DNA of 64,000 nucleotides from Streptomyces drozdowiczii (GTDB lineage: Bacteria > Actinomycetota > Actinomycetes > Streptomycetales > Streptomycetaceae). Position numbers and translations under genes: made by a program. The DNA lies in contig NZ_CP098740.1 of the NCBI RefSeq assembly GCF_026167665.1, positions 6,138,001-6,202,000 on the forward strand, given 5' to 3'. Below the pieces are notes generated by a model that was given only the letters and a program-made list of their open reading frames with translations, ran no database searches and was not told where the DNA came from. Positions 34,066 to 43,692 of this stretch are shown here, piece after piece (the first letter of the stretch is position 1; every line of letters starts with the position of its first letter).

Positions 34066-35634
34066 TCAGTGCTCGCAGAGGGAGAACTCCCGCTCGAACA
34101 GCTGCTCGTTGTGCTCGTCCACGAAGAACTTCCGCTCCCGCATCAGCTCTTCGCGGTACGCCTTCGCCTCCTCCAGGGTCATGGTCGAGGTCCCGGCCCA
34201 GGGCTGCTGCGGCGCCACGTCGGAGGTCGAGACGATCGTCTCCGACGGGTCCACCAGGAAGAAGGCCACGATCTTGCGGTGCCCGGCGCGGCTCGGGTCC
34301 GCGAGGCGGAACGAACCGACGCGGTGCTGGAGGACGTTGGGGAACGCCAGACAGCGCCCGGCCGGGGTCGCGGCCGAGCCCAGCACCTGGTTCAGCGGAC
34401 CCTCGTCGTCCAGGCCGTACACGTCGCTCACGCCGTTGTGGTCGTTCTGCTCGTAGTCCGGATCGTCGACCGCGGCACGGAAGCTCAGCCGGCTGTCCGT
34501 GATGTTCTCGCTGTCCCAGTAGTAGATGCCGGTCGACACGATCCGCTCGTTCAGCATCCCCTCGACGTGCCAGGAACCACCGGCGTACTCGGGCTTCTCG
34601 GGCGTCAGGTGGATGGTCGCCAGCTTGGCGACGACCTGGAGCCGGCGACCGCGCAGGACGACCCGGTCGGACGCGTCGACCGGCTCGGGCGCGGTGAATT
34701 CGGGGGCGTCCGGGACGACCGGGCGACGGTTCTGGTACCAGTCGTCAAGGGCCAGCTCGTACGCTTCGACCGCCTCGTCGTACGCCGCCCCGTCGCCGAA
34801 GTCGTCCTCGTCCGGATGCTCCGGCTCCGAGTCGTACCAGCCGTACGGGTCGGCCTCGATCCGCGGGGGCCGCGGACGGCGCAGATCGGTGAGCACGTTC
34901 TCCCACAGCGGCAGCATCCGCGTGACCAGCTCCGGCAGGACGGCGGCCAGCTCCCGGTGGTCCTCGGGGTGGACGTTGTTCACGTACGAGAGGAAGGCGG
35001 CCTCGCCGTCCGCGCTGACGTCGACGTCCGTGGGCAGCCACTGGAACCGGTCCGAGAACTCGTACGCCGAGTAGTGGCTCGTCGGGTTCTCCCAGGCCCG
35101 CTCCGGGCCGCCGCTCACGTCCCGTACCAGGCAGAACAGCGAGGGATGCACCAGGTCCAGCACCTGGCCGTCCGATCCCGGATGCCAGTCCCTCTCCTCC
35201 TCGGGGACCTCCTCCAGCACCCGGACCGCCTCGCGCAGCCGCGACCGCAGCTCCGCGTCGATCAGCGTGTCCGACTGCCAGACCCCGTCGACGGCGGAGA
35301 CCTCGATGCCGGTACGGGCGTCCCGCAGCCGCGCGTAGTGCGCCAGTTCGGCCAGCACATAGCGGGCCTGCGCCTCGGTGAGCCCCTGGTCGACCGCCTC
35401 CCGCGTCCATCTGGCGGCTATGGCGGTGTCGTGCATCTTCTCGGACCATCCCGGCTTCGCCCGAAGGTGCGCGCTGCACGCGATCATCTCCAGCTCGCGC
35501 AGGGTCCGGGGCTCTGCGACCCCGCGGGCGCGGGAGGAGTGGAACGGCAGCAGAAAGGCGGACAGGCCAGTCAACTCTCTTGGTCCTTCCAGGCGGTGAG
35601 TGATGGCCGGAAGGTTACGGGAGCCCACTGACAC
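34066..35634 (-). CDS. DUF4246 family protein
   Basis: The 522-residue protein matches the DUF4246 pattern: TLRELEMIACSAHLRAKPGW near the N-terminus, a long acidic middle, and a C-terminal RCLAFPNVLQHRVGSFRLADPSRAGHRKIVAFFLVDP. The last segment resembles the distal His-Arg part of an Fe/2-oxoglutarate double-stranded beta-helix. Function is unknown. The first about 20 residues may be upstream of the true start, since a TTG further in is compatible. Confidence 0.75.
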   Translation of the reverse strand: MSVGSRNLPAITHRLEGPRELTGLSAFLLPFHSSRARGVAEPRTLRELEMIACSAHLRAKPGWSEKMHDTAIAARWTREAVDQGLTEAQARYVLAELAHYARLRDARTGIEVSAVDGVWQSDTLIDAELRSRLREAVRVLEEVPEEERDWHPGSDGQVLDLVHPSLFCLVRDVSGGPERAWENPTSHYSAYEFSDRFQWLPTDVDVSADGEAAFLSYVNNVHPEDHRELAAVLPELVTRMLPLWENVLTDLRRPRPPRIEADPYGWYDSEPEHPDEDDFGDGAAYDEAVEAYELALDDWYQNRRPVVPDAPEFTAPEPVDASDRVVLRGRRLQVVAKLATIHLTPEKPEYAGGSWHVEGMLNERIVSTGIYYWDSENITDSRLSFRAAVDDPDYEQNDHNGVSDVYGLDDEGPLNQVLGSAATPAGRCLAFPNVLQHRVGSFRLADPSRAGHRKIVAFFLVDPSETIVSTSDVAPQQPWAGTSTMTLEEAKAYREELMRERKFFVDEHNEQLFEREFSLCEH

Positions 35635-35649
35635 CGCCCCGGGCGCCGG

Positions 35650-37365
35650 TCAGGGGCGGCGCAGGGCCAGGAGGGTCGCGTCGTCGGTGCAGTGGGGGCC
35701 GTCCAGGCGGGCCACGAGCCGTTCGACGTAGTCCTGGAGCCCGGCGTGGCCGGGGCCCGGCGCGGACTCCCGGAAGCAGCTCTCGGCCGCGCCGAGGAAG
35801 CGGAGGGTGTCCTGGTCGGGGTCGGCGGGACGGCGCTCGGTCAGCCCGTCCGAGTACATCAGGACGATGTCGCCGGTCTCCAGCTTCGTCTCCGTGGCGT
35901 TGTACGTCGTCCCCGGCAGCACGCCCAGGGTCAGCCCGGGCCCTCCGGCGGGCGCCGGCAGCTGAGCGGCGTGGCCTTCCCGCAGCAGCACCGGGCGCGG
36001 GTGCCCGGCGCACGTCCAGCGGAGCATGGAGCGCTCGGGGTGGTAGCGGGCGATGATCGCGGTGGCGGTGGACTCGCGGGCGTCCGCGCACGCCACCTCG
36101 TTGAGCCACTGCGTCAGCCGCTCCACGGGCTGCGAGGTGTACGCGAGCCCCGCGAGCGCGTAACGGAGCTTGGCCATCAGGGTGACCGCCTCCAGGCCGT
36201 GGCCCCGGGCATCGCCCAGCGCGAGCAGCAGCCGCCCGTCGGGCAGCCCGCGGGCCTTGTACCAGTCGCCGCCGACCCCGGCTCCGGGTGCGTCGGGGCG
36301 GTAGACGGCCGCCGCCTCCAGACCGTAGCCGTCCAGCTCGTCCTGGAAGTGCGGCAGCACCGCGTCACGCAGGACATCGGCGATCTCCGCCACCGCGTCG
36401 GCGCGCTCGTGCTCGCGGCGCGCGGCGCGTTCGGCCCGCTGGGCCGCCTCCCGCCTGCGCCGGTCCGTGGTGACGTCGGTCAGCACCGCCCGCAGGGCCC
36501 ACACCAGGCCGCCGGGCACGATGCGCACGGGCTCGGCGACCATGCGGAAGACGCGCTCGCTGCCGCGGAGGCGCAGCTCGCACTGGGTGACCCGCTTGCG
36601 CAGGAGGACGTCGTACAGCGCCTGGTACAGGGTGGTCAGGCATTCCGGCGCGGTGGCGGCGGCCAGGCCGGACAGGCTGGGCACCGGGGCGCTCTCCGCC
36701 AGGCCCAGCACCTGGCGGAACCCCCGGGACGGCTGGATGCCGTCGTCCGCGAGATTCCACTCCGCCCAGCACGTCCGCACCAGCTGCTGGGCCGCGGCGG
36801 CCATGCTGAGCCGGCCGCCCGGCTCCCAGGTCAGCAGGAAGTGGTCGCCGCAGGGCGCGACCCGGACCTCCGCGCTGACCCGGACCGGCCCCGTGCGCGT
36901 GTTCACCAGCCATTCCACCGTGTCGCTCTGCTGCGGCACACCCAGGCGGCGCGCCTCGGCCAGCATGCGCGGGATCGCCGTGGCGGCCAGCGAGGGGACC
37001 CGCTCGAACAGCGACACCGGTCCGGTCCACGGGGGCAGCGCCTCGCCGGGGAACCGGGAAGCCTCGTCGGCGCGGGCCGTGGCGTTGCGGGCGAGGAGGA
37101 CGACGTCCCGGACCTCGCCGTCCTCGCCGAACACCGGGGTCAGCAGCAGGGCGGCCACCGGGAGGGCGTCGAGCACCTCCTGTCCGGAGGGCGGGGGAGT
37201 GGCGAGGGCCTGCGGGGCCCGGGGCACGGTGGCGGGCGCGGGGGGCCCGTACCGCTCGGCGTACCGGGTGACGCGCCGCCGCTGGGCGTCCAGCAGCGCC
37301 CGGATCGCCTGGAGTTCCAGACGTGCGCGTGCGCTGCCCGCGGAAGGGGGTTCGTCCACGGGCAT
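35650..37365 (-). CDS. PP2C-type serine phosphatase (SpoIIE/RsbU) with PAS-like sensor region
   Basis: The 571-residue protein has an N-terminal sensor region with two PAS-like stretches (about 40-300), a coiled-coil linker (RRRREAAQRAERAARREHER) and a SpoIIE phosphatase domain (about 345-565). The latter has metal aspartates in GVGGDWYKARGL and LGDARGHGLEA, and SDGLTERRP. Streptomyces carry many such phosphatases that dephosphorylate anti-sigma-factor antagonists, but no partner lies beside it. GAGAGG supports the start at 37365, with 37410 an in-frame alternative. Confidence 0.85.
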   Translation of the reverse strand: MPVDEPPSAGSARARLELQAIRALLDAQRRRVTRYAERYGPPAPATVPRAPQALATPPPSGQEVLDALPVAALLLTPVFGEDGEVRDVVLLARNATARADEASRFPGEALPPWTGPVSLFERVPSLAATAIPRMLAEARRLGVPQQSDTVEWLVNTRTGPVRVSAEVRVAPCGDHFLLTWEPGGRLSMAAAAQQLVRTCWAEWNLADDGIQPSRGFRQVLGLAESAPVPSLSGLAAATAPECLTTLYQALYDVLLRKRVTQCELRLRGSERVFRMVAEPVRIVPGGLVWALRAVLTDVTTDRRRREAAQRAERAARREHERADAVAEIADVLRDAVLPHFQDELDGYGLEAAAVYRPDAPGAGVGGDWYKARGLPDGRLLLALGDARGHGLEAVTLMAKLRYALAGLAYTSQPVERLTQWLNEVACADARESTATAIIARYHPERSMLRWTCAGHPRPVLLREGHAAQLPAPAGGPGLTLGVLPGTTYNATETKLETGDIVLMYSDGLTERRPADPDQDTLRFLGAAESCFRESAPGPGHAGLQDYVERLVARLDGPHCTDDATLLALRRP

Positions 37366-37470
37366 GTCGGGCCTCTCGGTGCGGGTGTACGGGCGGCGCC
37401 GGAACAGCATCGGGGCGGGGAACCGGGGCCGCCACTCGGTGTACGCCGGGTGGCGGCGGCCCGGTCTGTG

Positions 37471-38229
37471 TCAGCCCGCGACGGCGAGCGGCCGGCTGTC
37501 CACCGAGTCCAGGAAGAGCACCACGGTGTGCAGCGCGCCGCTGGTCGCCGGGCAGATCGCGTACCGGGTCAGCTGCTCGTCCAGCTCGGCCAGGCGCCGG
37601 CGCCCCTCGGGCATCCCGGCGCCCCCGGCGGCCAGGACCGCGGCGGCGTCCTCGCGGACGATCCGCAGGGCCAGCGGCCCCTTGTCGCGTACGACCCGCT
37701 CGTCGTCCATGGCCGCCATCAGCGTGAGCAGCGCGTCGAGCTGGGCGGTCTCCTCGGCGAGGCCCCGCGCCCGGGCCTCGCGCACGGCGGAGAGCGCCAC
37801 CTCGGTCGTCCCGAGGTCCCGGAAGCCGCCGGACGGCCCCGCCCGCTCATCGAGGGCGACGGCCCGCATGCAGGCGTCCCGGGGGTCGGCGGCGCCCTGC
37901 GCCCAGGCGGCCGTCAGCAGGCAGAGCGCCCGGGCCGCCAGGTCGAAGCCGTGCGGGGACGCGGTGGGCGGCAGCAGCTTCTCGGCCGCGCGGCAGGCGG
38001 CGGCGAGCCTCCCGGTGTCCGGCCCGGCCTGGGCGGCCGCGCGCAACGGGCCGTGGAGCCGTGCCCCGACGTCCACGAGCGAGGAGAACACCGAGTTGGC
38101 GGGGGTCTGCGCGGTGCGGCAGTCCGGCAGTCCCGGCTTGGGCGTCAGGAACACCTCGCGGGTGAAGGCCGCGACGGCGAGGTCCGCGAGGCCGTCTGCG
38201 TCGATCCGGGGCAGGTGCTGAGAGGACAT
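37471..38229 (-). CDS. CitG/MdcB-like (triphosphoribosyl-dephospho-CoA synthase family) protein
   Basis: The 252-residue helical protein shows the family opening FTREVFLTPKPGLPDCR and a later LDALLTLMAAMDDERVVRDKGPLALRIV, close to the CitG pattern. In the family this enzyme makes the prosthetic group of citrate lyase or malonate decarboxylase, and neither is encoded here. Its place after allophanate hydrolase suggests it was recruited to the urea or amide locus. The middle His-Lys-Gly motif of true CitG is altered (ASPHGFD), so classical activity is uncertain. Confidence 0.62.
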   Translation of the reverse strand: MSSQHLPRIDADGLADLAVAAFTREVFLTPKPGLPDCRTAQTPANSVFSSLVDVGARLHGPLRAAAQAGPDTGRLAAACRAAEKLLPPTASPHGFDLAARALCLLTAAWAQGAADPRDACMRAVALDERAGPSGGFRDLGTTEVALSAVREARARGLAEETAQLDALLTLMAAMDDERVVRDKGPLALRIVREDAAAVLAAGGAGMPEGRRRLAELDEQLTRYAICPATSGALHTVVLFLDSVDSRPLAVAG

Positions 38230-38368
38230 GCGTATCGCTTCCACTGGGCGGCGGGGCTCGGACGGGCCCGGCGCGGGGCCGGGCTCCCGGGGTGATGCCC
38301 GCCGCCGCAGGGACAAACCGGGACCAATGTCCCTACGGCGTGGGTCCTTCTCCCCGCACCCGCGCACC

Positions 38369-40084
38369 TCAGGCGGTCGTCGCCTCCCCGGTCGCCTCCA
38401 GATAGGCGCGCCAGCCGCCGTGCTCCGTGATGTCGGTGCCCCCGGCCGCGGCGTGCGGGTCGCACTGGAAGCCGAGGACCCAGCTGCCCCCGGCCACCTC
38501 GACGCGGCCCAGGGACATGGGCGCCGGGAGGGCGGCGAGGAAGCGCCCGAGGGCGGCGGGGGAGAGGGTCCAGCGTTCGCCCGTGATCGCGGCGCCGTCG
38601 CCCGGCCCCACCCGGACGAGGCCCGGCTTGGGCGGGGCCGTCGCCAGTGCCGTGAGCCGGTAGCACGCGGCGGTGGTCACCTCACCGGCGTACCGGGCAC
38701 CGGAATCGGTGAGCTGGTGGTTGAGCGGCTGCCCGGTCAGGTGGGCGCCGAACACGGCGAGGTCGATGCCCCCGTCCGGCAGGGGACCCGGCGCCTGTTC
38801 CCCGGTGAGCAGGGCGGCGATGTCGATGGCCGGCTGGTCCCGGAACGCGCGGGTGATGACGCTGACGCCGAACGGGCTGCCGTCGGCCTCCCCGGCCGGG
38901 ACCGCGACGGCCGCCATGTCCAGGAGGTTCACGAAGTTGGTGTACGTGCCCATCCGGGAGTTGAGCACCACCGGATCGGCCAGCACCTCGGCGATGTCCG
39001 GGTGCCCGGTGGTCGTCGGCAGCACCAGCGCGTCGTAACCGGACAGGAGACCGTCCGCGTGCACCCGGTACCGGTCCAGCCGTTCCTGGTCGGTGGCCAG
39101 CGCATGGGCGGGCAGAGAGGCGGCGGCGAGGATGATGCGGGCCACCGTGGGGTCCGCCGCCGACGGGTTGTCCGCGATGAAGTCACCGACGGACGCGTAG
39201 CGTTCGGCCACCAGCGCCCCGTCGTAGAGCAGCCGGGCCGCCTCCAGCAGCGGTGACACGTCCACCACGGCGGTGGTGGCGCCGGCGGCCTCCAACTGCT
39301 TGACGGCCGCCGCGAACGCCGCTCGCCCCCCTGGCGACAGCGGGGCGAGGTCTTCGTCCCGGGGCACCGCGATCCGGGGCCGCGCCGGGGCGGCCAGGCG
39401 GACGTCGTCGGGCCAGGTCCGACTACGCGGGTCGTGCCGGTCCGCGCCCGTCATGAAGCCCACGGCCGTCTGGGCCTCGGTGAGGGTGCGGGCGAACACC
39501 GTGACCGCGTCGTAGGAGCGGGCGGCGGGGATCACGCCGGTGGTGGGCACGATGCCCAGCGTGGGCTTGATGCCGACGATGCCGTTCAGGGCGGCGGGGA
39601 CGCGACCGGAGCCCGCCGTGTCGGTGCCGAGCGCGATGTCCACGATGCCGAGGGCCACGGCGACCGCCGAACCGGAGCTGGATCCGCCGGAGATCTTCTC
39701 GGGCAACAGGGCGTTGCGCACGGCACCGTACGGGCTCCGCGTCCCGACCAGACCGGTGGCGAACTGGTCCAGATTGGTCTTGCCCAGCAGGAGCGCCCCC
39801 GCGTCCAGCAGCCGTTGCACGGCCGTCGCGGAGGCGTCCGGGTGGTACGCGAAGCCGGGGCAGCCGGCCGTCGTGGGCAGGTCCGCCACGTCGATGTTGT
39901 CCTTGACCGCGAACACGACGCCCGCCAGCGGCAGCGGCTCCCCGGCGGCCAGCCGGGCGTCCAGGGCGGTGGCCTCGGCGAGGACTTCCTCCTCCGGGCG
40001 CAGGAGGATCCACACCTCCGGCCGGTCGGTCTCGGCGATGCGGCGGTAGGCGGCGGTGACGCGTGCGGTGCAGCTCTGGGTCAC
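38369..40084 (-). CDS. atzF: Allophanate hydrolase
   Basis: The 571-residue amidase-signature enzyme carries the catalytic Lys in FAVKDNIDV (Lys60) and the Ser pair in ISGGSSSGSAVAVA and GTDTAGSGRVPAAL. An extra C-terminal domain (about 440-571) is typical of allophanate hydrolase. It converts allophanate to ammonia and carbon dioxide. The GTG start overlaps the urea carboxylase stop (GTGA), so the two are translationally coupled. Confidence 0.9.
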   Translation of the reverse strand: MTQSCTARVTAAYRRIAETDRPEVWILLRPEEEVLAEATALDARLAAGEPLPLAGVVFAVKDNIDVADLPTTAGCPGFAYHPDASATAVQRLLDAGALLLGKTNLDQFATGLVGTRSPYGAVRNALLPEKISGGSSSGSAVAVALGIVDIALGTDTAGSGRVPAALNGIVGIKPTLGIVPTTGVIPAARSYDAVTVFARTLTEAQTAVGFMTGADRHDPRSRTWPDDVRLAAPARPRIAVPRDEDLAPLSPGGRAAFAAAVKQLEAAGATTAVVDVSPLLEAARLLYDGALVAERYASVGDFIADNPSAADPTVARIILAAASLPAHALATDQERLDRYRVHADGLLSGYDALVLPTTTGHPDIAEVLADPVVLNSRMGTYTNFVNLLDMAAVAVPAGEADGSPFGVSVITRAFRDQPAIDIAALLTGEQAPGPLPDGGIDLAVFGAHLTGQPLNHQLTDSGARYAGEVTTAACYRLTALATAPPKPGLVRVGPGDGAAITGERWTLSPAALGRFLAALPAPMSLGRVEVAGGSWVLGFQCDPHAAAGGTDITEHGGWRAYLEATGEATTA

Positions 40085-43000
40085 GCTGCTTCCTCTCGTG
40101 CGACGACGGCCAGCGGAGTGCCGGCGTCGATCTGCTGTCCGGGGGTGACGAGGACGTCGGTGACGACGCCATGCGCGGGGGCGCGCACCACGACCTCCAT
40201 CTTCATGGCTTCCAGGACCAGAAGTGCCTGTCCCGGCTCAACTCGGGTGCCGGGCCCGGCTTCCACCTTCCATACGGTGGAGCTGAGCGGGGCCTCGACC
40301 AGGCCCGAGCCCGGCGGGAGGGCGAGCGGGGCGGTGGCTTCGGCGGCCGGCTCCGGCTCGGCGCGCGGGGCGAACTCGCCCGCCGCCTCCCAGGCCCGCC
40401 GCTCGGTCTCGAAGGCGGCGGACTGGCGGTGCCGGAAGGCGGCGATGTCCGCCGCGTTCTCCCGCAGGAACGCCTCGTGCTCGGCGAGCGAGAAGACGCC
40501 CGGGCGGATGTCGAGAGCGGTGCGCCCGGAGGCGAGATCGCCCCGGATGTCCAGGAGTTCGGCCGGATCCACCGGGTGCCAGACGATCCGGTCGAAGAAC
40601 CGCAGCAGCCAGGGCGTGCCGTCGGCGAAGGAGCGGGGCGGGCGCAGGCCGCCCCAGACCGGGACCGTCCGGCCGATGAGCTGATAGCCGCCGGGGCTCT
40701 CCATCCCGTAGATGCACAGGTACGAGCCGCCGATGCCCACCCCCGCCTCCGCCGTCCAGGTGCGCGCCGGGTTGTACTTGGTGGTCACCAGGCGGTGGCG
40801 CGGGTCGAGCGGGGTGGCGGCCGGCGCGCCGAGATAGACGTCGCCGAGGCCGAGGACGAGATAGCGGGCGTCGAAGACCGTACGGCGTACGTCCTCCACG
40901 CCGGCCAGGCCGTTGATACGGCGGATGAACTCGATGTTGGACGGATTCCAGGGGGCGTCCCCGCGCACCGATGCGGCATAGCGGTCGATGGCCTCGTCCA
41001 CGGTCGGGTCGTCCCAGGACAGCGGAAGGTGCACCTCCCGGCTGGGCACCCGCAGTTCGGCGGTGGCCGGCAGCTGGTCCTCGGCCTCCCGGAGCAGACC
41101 GAGCAGGGTGCGCAGGGGCAGCACGTCCGGATCGGTGTGCAGATGCAGCGACCGTACGCCCGGAGTGGCGTCGACCAGTCCGCGCGGGGCAAGCGCCCGT
41201 ATGTGCTCGGCGAGGGCGTGGACGCGCATCCGCAGGCCCAGGTCGAGGGTCATCGGGCCGTACTCGACGAGGATGTTGTCGTCGGCGCCCCGCCGGTAGG
41301 TGACCTCGGGGGCGGCATCGGTGGCGGGGCGGCGCCCGAGCACGCCGTCGTCACCGTCCGGGCCGCCCGGCGCCGGGAGCGTGAGCAGCGCCGGGGTGCG
41401 GCGCAGCGCGTCGGCGGTCCGCTCGGTGACCGGGACGAACTGGACGGTGTCGCCGGGCCGGAGCTGGCCGGTCTTCCACCGCTCGCCGCGCACCACGGTG
41501 ACCGGGCAGGCGAAACCGCCCAGGCTGGGCCCGTCCGGGCCGAGGATCGCCGGGGTGTCGCCGGTGAGGTTGACCGCGCCCACCGAGTACGCGGTGTCGT
41601 GCACGTTGGACGGGTGCAGTCCCGCCTCGCCGCCGTCCGGGCGGGCCCACTCGGGGCGGGGGCCGACGAGGCGCACCCCTGTGCGCGCCGACTGCGCGGA
41701 GACCTTCCAGTGCGTCCCGTACACCGTCCCGATGCCGTCCCGGGTGAGGAAGTCCGGTGCGGCGTGCGGCCCTTCGCTGACCGCGATGCGCCAGTGCGCG
41801 GCGAAGTGCGGACGCGAGGCGGCCGGGACGGGAGCGGGCGCCGGGGCATCGCTCCCGGGCCGGACGGGCCGCAGCACGTCACCGGTCCGCAGGGCGCGGC
41901 CCGCGTGGCCGCCGAAGGCACCGAGGGTGAAGGTGGCCGCGCTGCCCAGGTAGGCGGGGACATCGAGACCGCCGCGCACCAGGACGTAGGTGCGCATCCC
42001 GGGGCCCTGCGCGGTGCCGACGTCGAGCAGCTGCCCGGCGGCGAGCTCGACCGGCTCCCACATGGGCGCGGGGAGCCCGTCGACGGTGACCGCGGCCGGG
42101 GCGCCGGTGACGCAGACGGTGGCCGGGGCGGAGAAGCGCAGCGCGGGCCCCTCCAGTGTGCATTCCAGGCCGGGGGCGCCCTCCGGGTTGCCGACGGCCG
42201 TGTTGCCGAGGCGGAACGAGAGGTCGTCCATCGGGCCGCCCGGCGGGATGCCGACCTCCCAGTAGCCGGTGCGCCCCGGCCAGTCCTGCACGGTGGTCTG
42301 CGCGCCCCCGCGTTCCACGTCGATCCGGGGGCGCGGGTCGCGCAGACCGGCCAGGGTCGCCGTGGTGTGCCGGGCGTCGAGCACGACCGGTGCGCGGCAG
42401 GCGGCGCGCAGCAGCCCGAGATTGGTCTCCACCCCGTCCACCACCGTCCCGTCCAGGGCCTCGGCCAGCCGGGCGAACGCCTCCGCGCGGGTGTCGCCGG
42501 TCGCGACGACCTTCGCGAGCATCGGGTCGTACGCCGTGGAGACGTGCTGCCCGGTCTCCGCCCAGCCGTCCACCCGTACGCCCTCGGGGAAGGCGACCCG
42601 GGTCAGCAGGCCGGAGCTGGGGCGGTGGTCCCGGGCCGGGTCCTCGGCGTAGACGCGCGCCTCGACCGCGTGGCCCCGGGCGGGCGGCTCCGTGAGGAAC
42701 CCGCGCTCGCCGCGCGCCAGTCGCAGCATCCAGGCGACGAGATCGATGCCGTGGATCTCCTCGGTCACCGGATGCTCCACCTGGAGACGGGTGTTGACCT
42801 CCAGGAAATACGCCTCCTCGCGCACCGGGTCGTACACGAACTCCACGGTCCCGGCCGACCGGTAGCCCACCGAGGCACACAACTCCCGTGCGGCGGTGTG
42901 GAGTACGGAGCGCAGGTGCGGCGGCAGGTCCGGCGCGGGGGCCTCCTCCAGCACCTTCTGGTTGCGCCGCTGGAGGGAGCAGTCGCGGTCGCCGAGGACC

Positions 43001-43662
43001 ACGACGGAGCCGGCGCCGTCCCCGAAGACCTGCACCTCGACGTGGCGGGCGCGCTCCACGTAACGCTCCAGGAAGACCCCGCCGTCGGCGAAGCTGCCCC
43101 GGGCCAGCCGCGACACCCGGGCGAAGGCGTCCCGCAGCTCCTCGGGCCCGGCACACGCCTGCATGCCGATGCCGCCTCCGCCGCCGGTCGCCTTGAGCAT
43201 CACCGGGTATCCGGTCCGCTCCGCCGCGCGCAGGGCGTCCTCCTCGTCGGCGAGGAGCCCGCTGCCGGGCAGCAGCGGCACGCCCGCCGCGAGCGCCGCG
43301 GCCCGTGCCGTGTGCTTGGCGCCGAACACCTCCAGCTGGGCGGGCGTGGGGCCGACGAACGCGAGGCCCGCCTTCTCCACGGCGGCGGCGAACTCCGCGT
43401 TCTCGGACAGGAAGCCGTACCCCGGATGGACGGCCCCGGCCCCGGTGGCGAGGGCGGCCTCCAGGACCGCGTCGGCCCGCAGATAGCTCTCGGCGGCGGG
43501 GGCGGGGCCGAGGCGCACGGCCTCGTCGGCGAGGCGGACGTGCGGGGCGGTGCGGTCGGCGTCGGAGTACACGGCCACCGTACGCAGGCCGAGGGCTTCG
43601 GCGCTGCGGATGACCCGGCAGGCGATCTCGCCGCGGTTGGCGATGAGCAGGGTGTCGAACAT
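40081..43662 (-). CDS. Urea carboxylase (biotin-dependent; possibly guanidine carboxylase)
   Basis: The 1193-residue protein has a biotin carboxylase region (1-450: FDTLLIANRGEIACRV, ATP loop KATGGGGGIGMQ), KipA/KipI-like carboxyltransferase domains (about 470-1080) and a C-terminal biotinyl domain with EAMKMEVV (Lys about 1154). It carboxylates urea to allophanate for the next gene product. Some members prefer guanidine; the sequence alone does not settle this, and no ykkC-type riboswitch was noticed upstream. Confidence 0.92.
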   Translation of the reverse strand: MFDTLLIANRGEIACRVIRSAEALGLRTVAVYSDADRTAPHVRLADEAVRLGPAPAAESYLRADAVLEAALATGAGAVHPGYGFLSENAEFAAAVEKAGLAFVGPTPAQLEVFGAKHTARAAALAAGVPLLPGSGLLADEEDALRAAERTGYPVMLKATGGGGGIGMQACAGPEELRDAFARVSRLARGSFADGGVFLERYVERARHVEVQVFGDGAGSVVVLGDRDCSLQRRNQKVLEEAPAPDLPPHLRSVLHTAARELCASVGYRSAGTVEFVYDPVREEAYFLEVNTRLQVEHPVTEEIHGIDLVAWMLRLARGERGFLTEPPARGHAVEARVYAEDPARDHRPSSGLLTRVAFPEGVRVDGWAETGQHVSTAYDPMLAKVVATGDTRAEAFARLAEALDGTVVDGVETNLGLLRAACRAPVVLDARHTTATLAGLRDPRPRIDVERGGAQTTVQDWPGRTGYWEVGIPPGGPMDDLSFRLGNTAVGNPEGAPGLECTLEGPALRFSAPATVCVTGAPAAVTVDGLPAPMWEPVELAAGQLLDVGTAQGPGMRTYVLVRGGLDVPAYLGSAATFTLGAFGGHAGRALRTGDVLRPVRPGSDAPAPAPVPAASRPHFAAHWRIAVSEGPHAAPDFLTRDGIGTVYGTHWKVSAQSARTGVRLVGPRPEWARPDGGEAGLHPSNVHDTAYSVGAVNLTGDTPAILGPDGPSLGGFACPVTVVRGERWKTGQLRPGDTVQFVPVTERTADALRRTPALLTLPAPGGPDGDDGVLGRRPATDAAPEVTYRRGADDNILVEYGPMTLDLGLRMRVHALAEHIRALAPRGLVDATPGVRSLHLHTDPDVLPLRTLLGLLREAEDQLPATAELRVPSREVHLPLSWDDPTVDEAIDRYAASVRGDAPWNPSNIEFIRRINGLAGVEDVRRTVFDARYLVLGLGDVYLGAPAATPLDPRHRLVTTKYNPARTWTAEAGVGIGGSYLCIYGMESPGGYQLIGRTVPVWGGLRPPRSFADGTPWLLRFFDRIVWHPVDPAELLDIRGDLASGRTALDIRPGVFSLAEHEAFLRENAADIAAFRHRQSAAFETERRAWEAAGEFAPRAEPEPAAEATAPLALPPGSGLVEAPLSSTVWKVEAGPGTRVEPGQALLVLEAMKMEVVVRAPAHGVVTDVLVTPGQQIDAGTPLAVVAREEAA

Positions 43663-43692
43663 GACGGCAACTCCTGGGTACGGGGCCGGGGT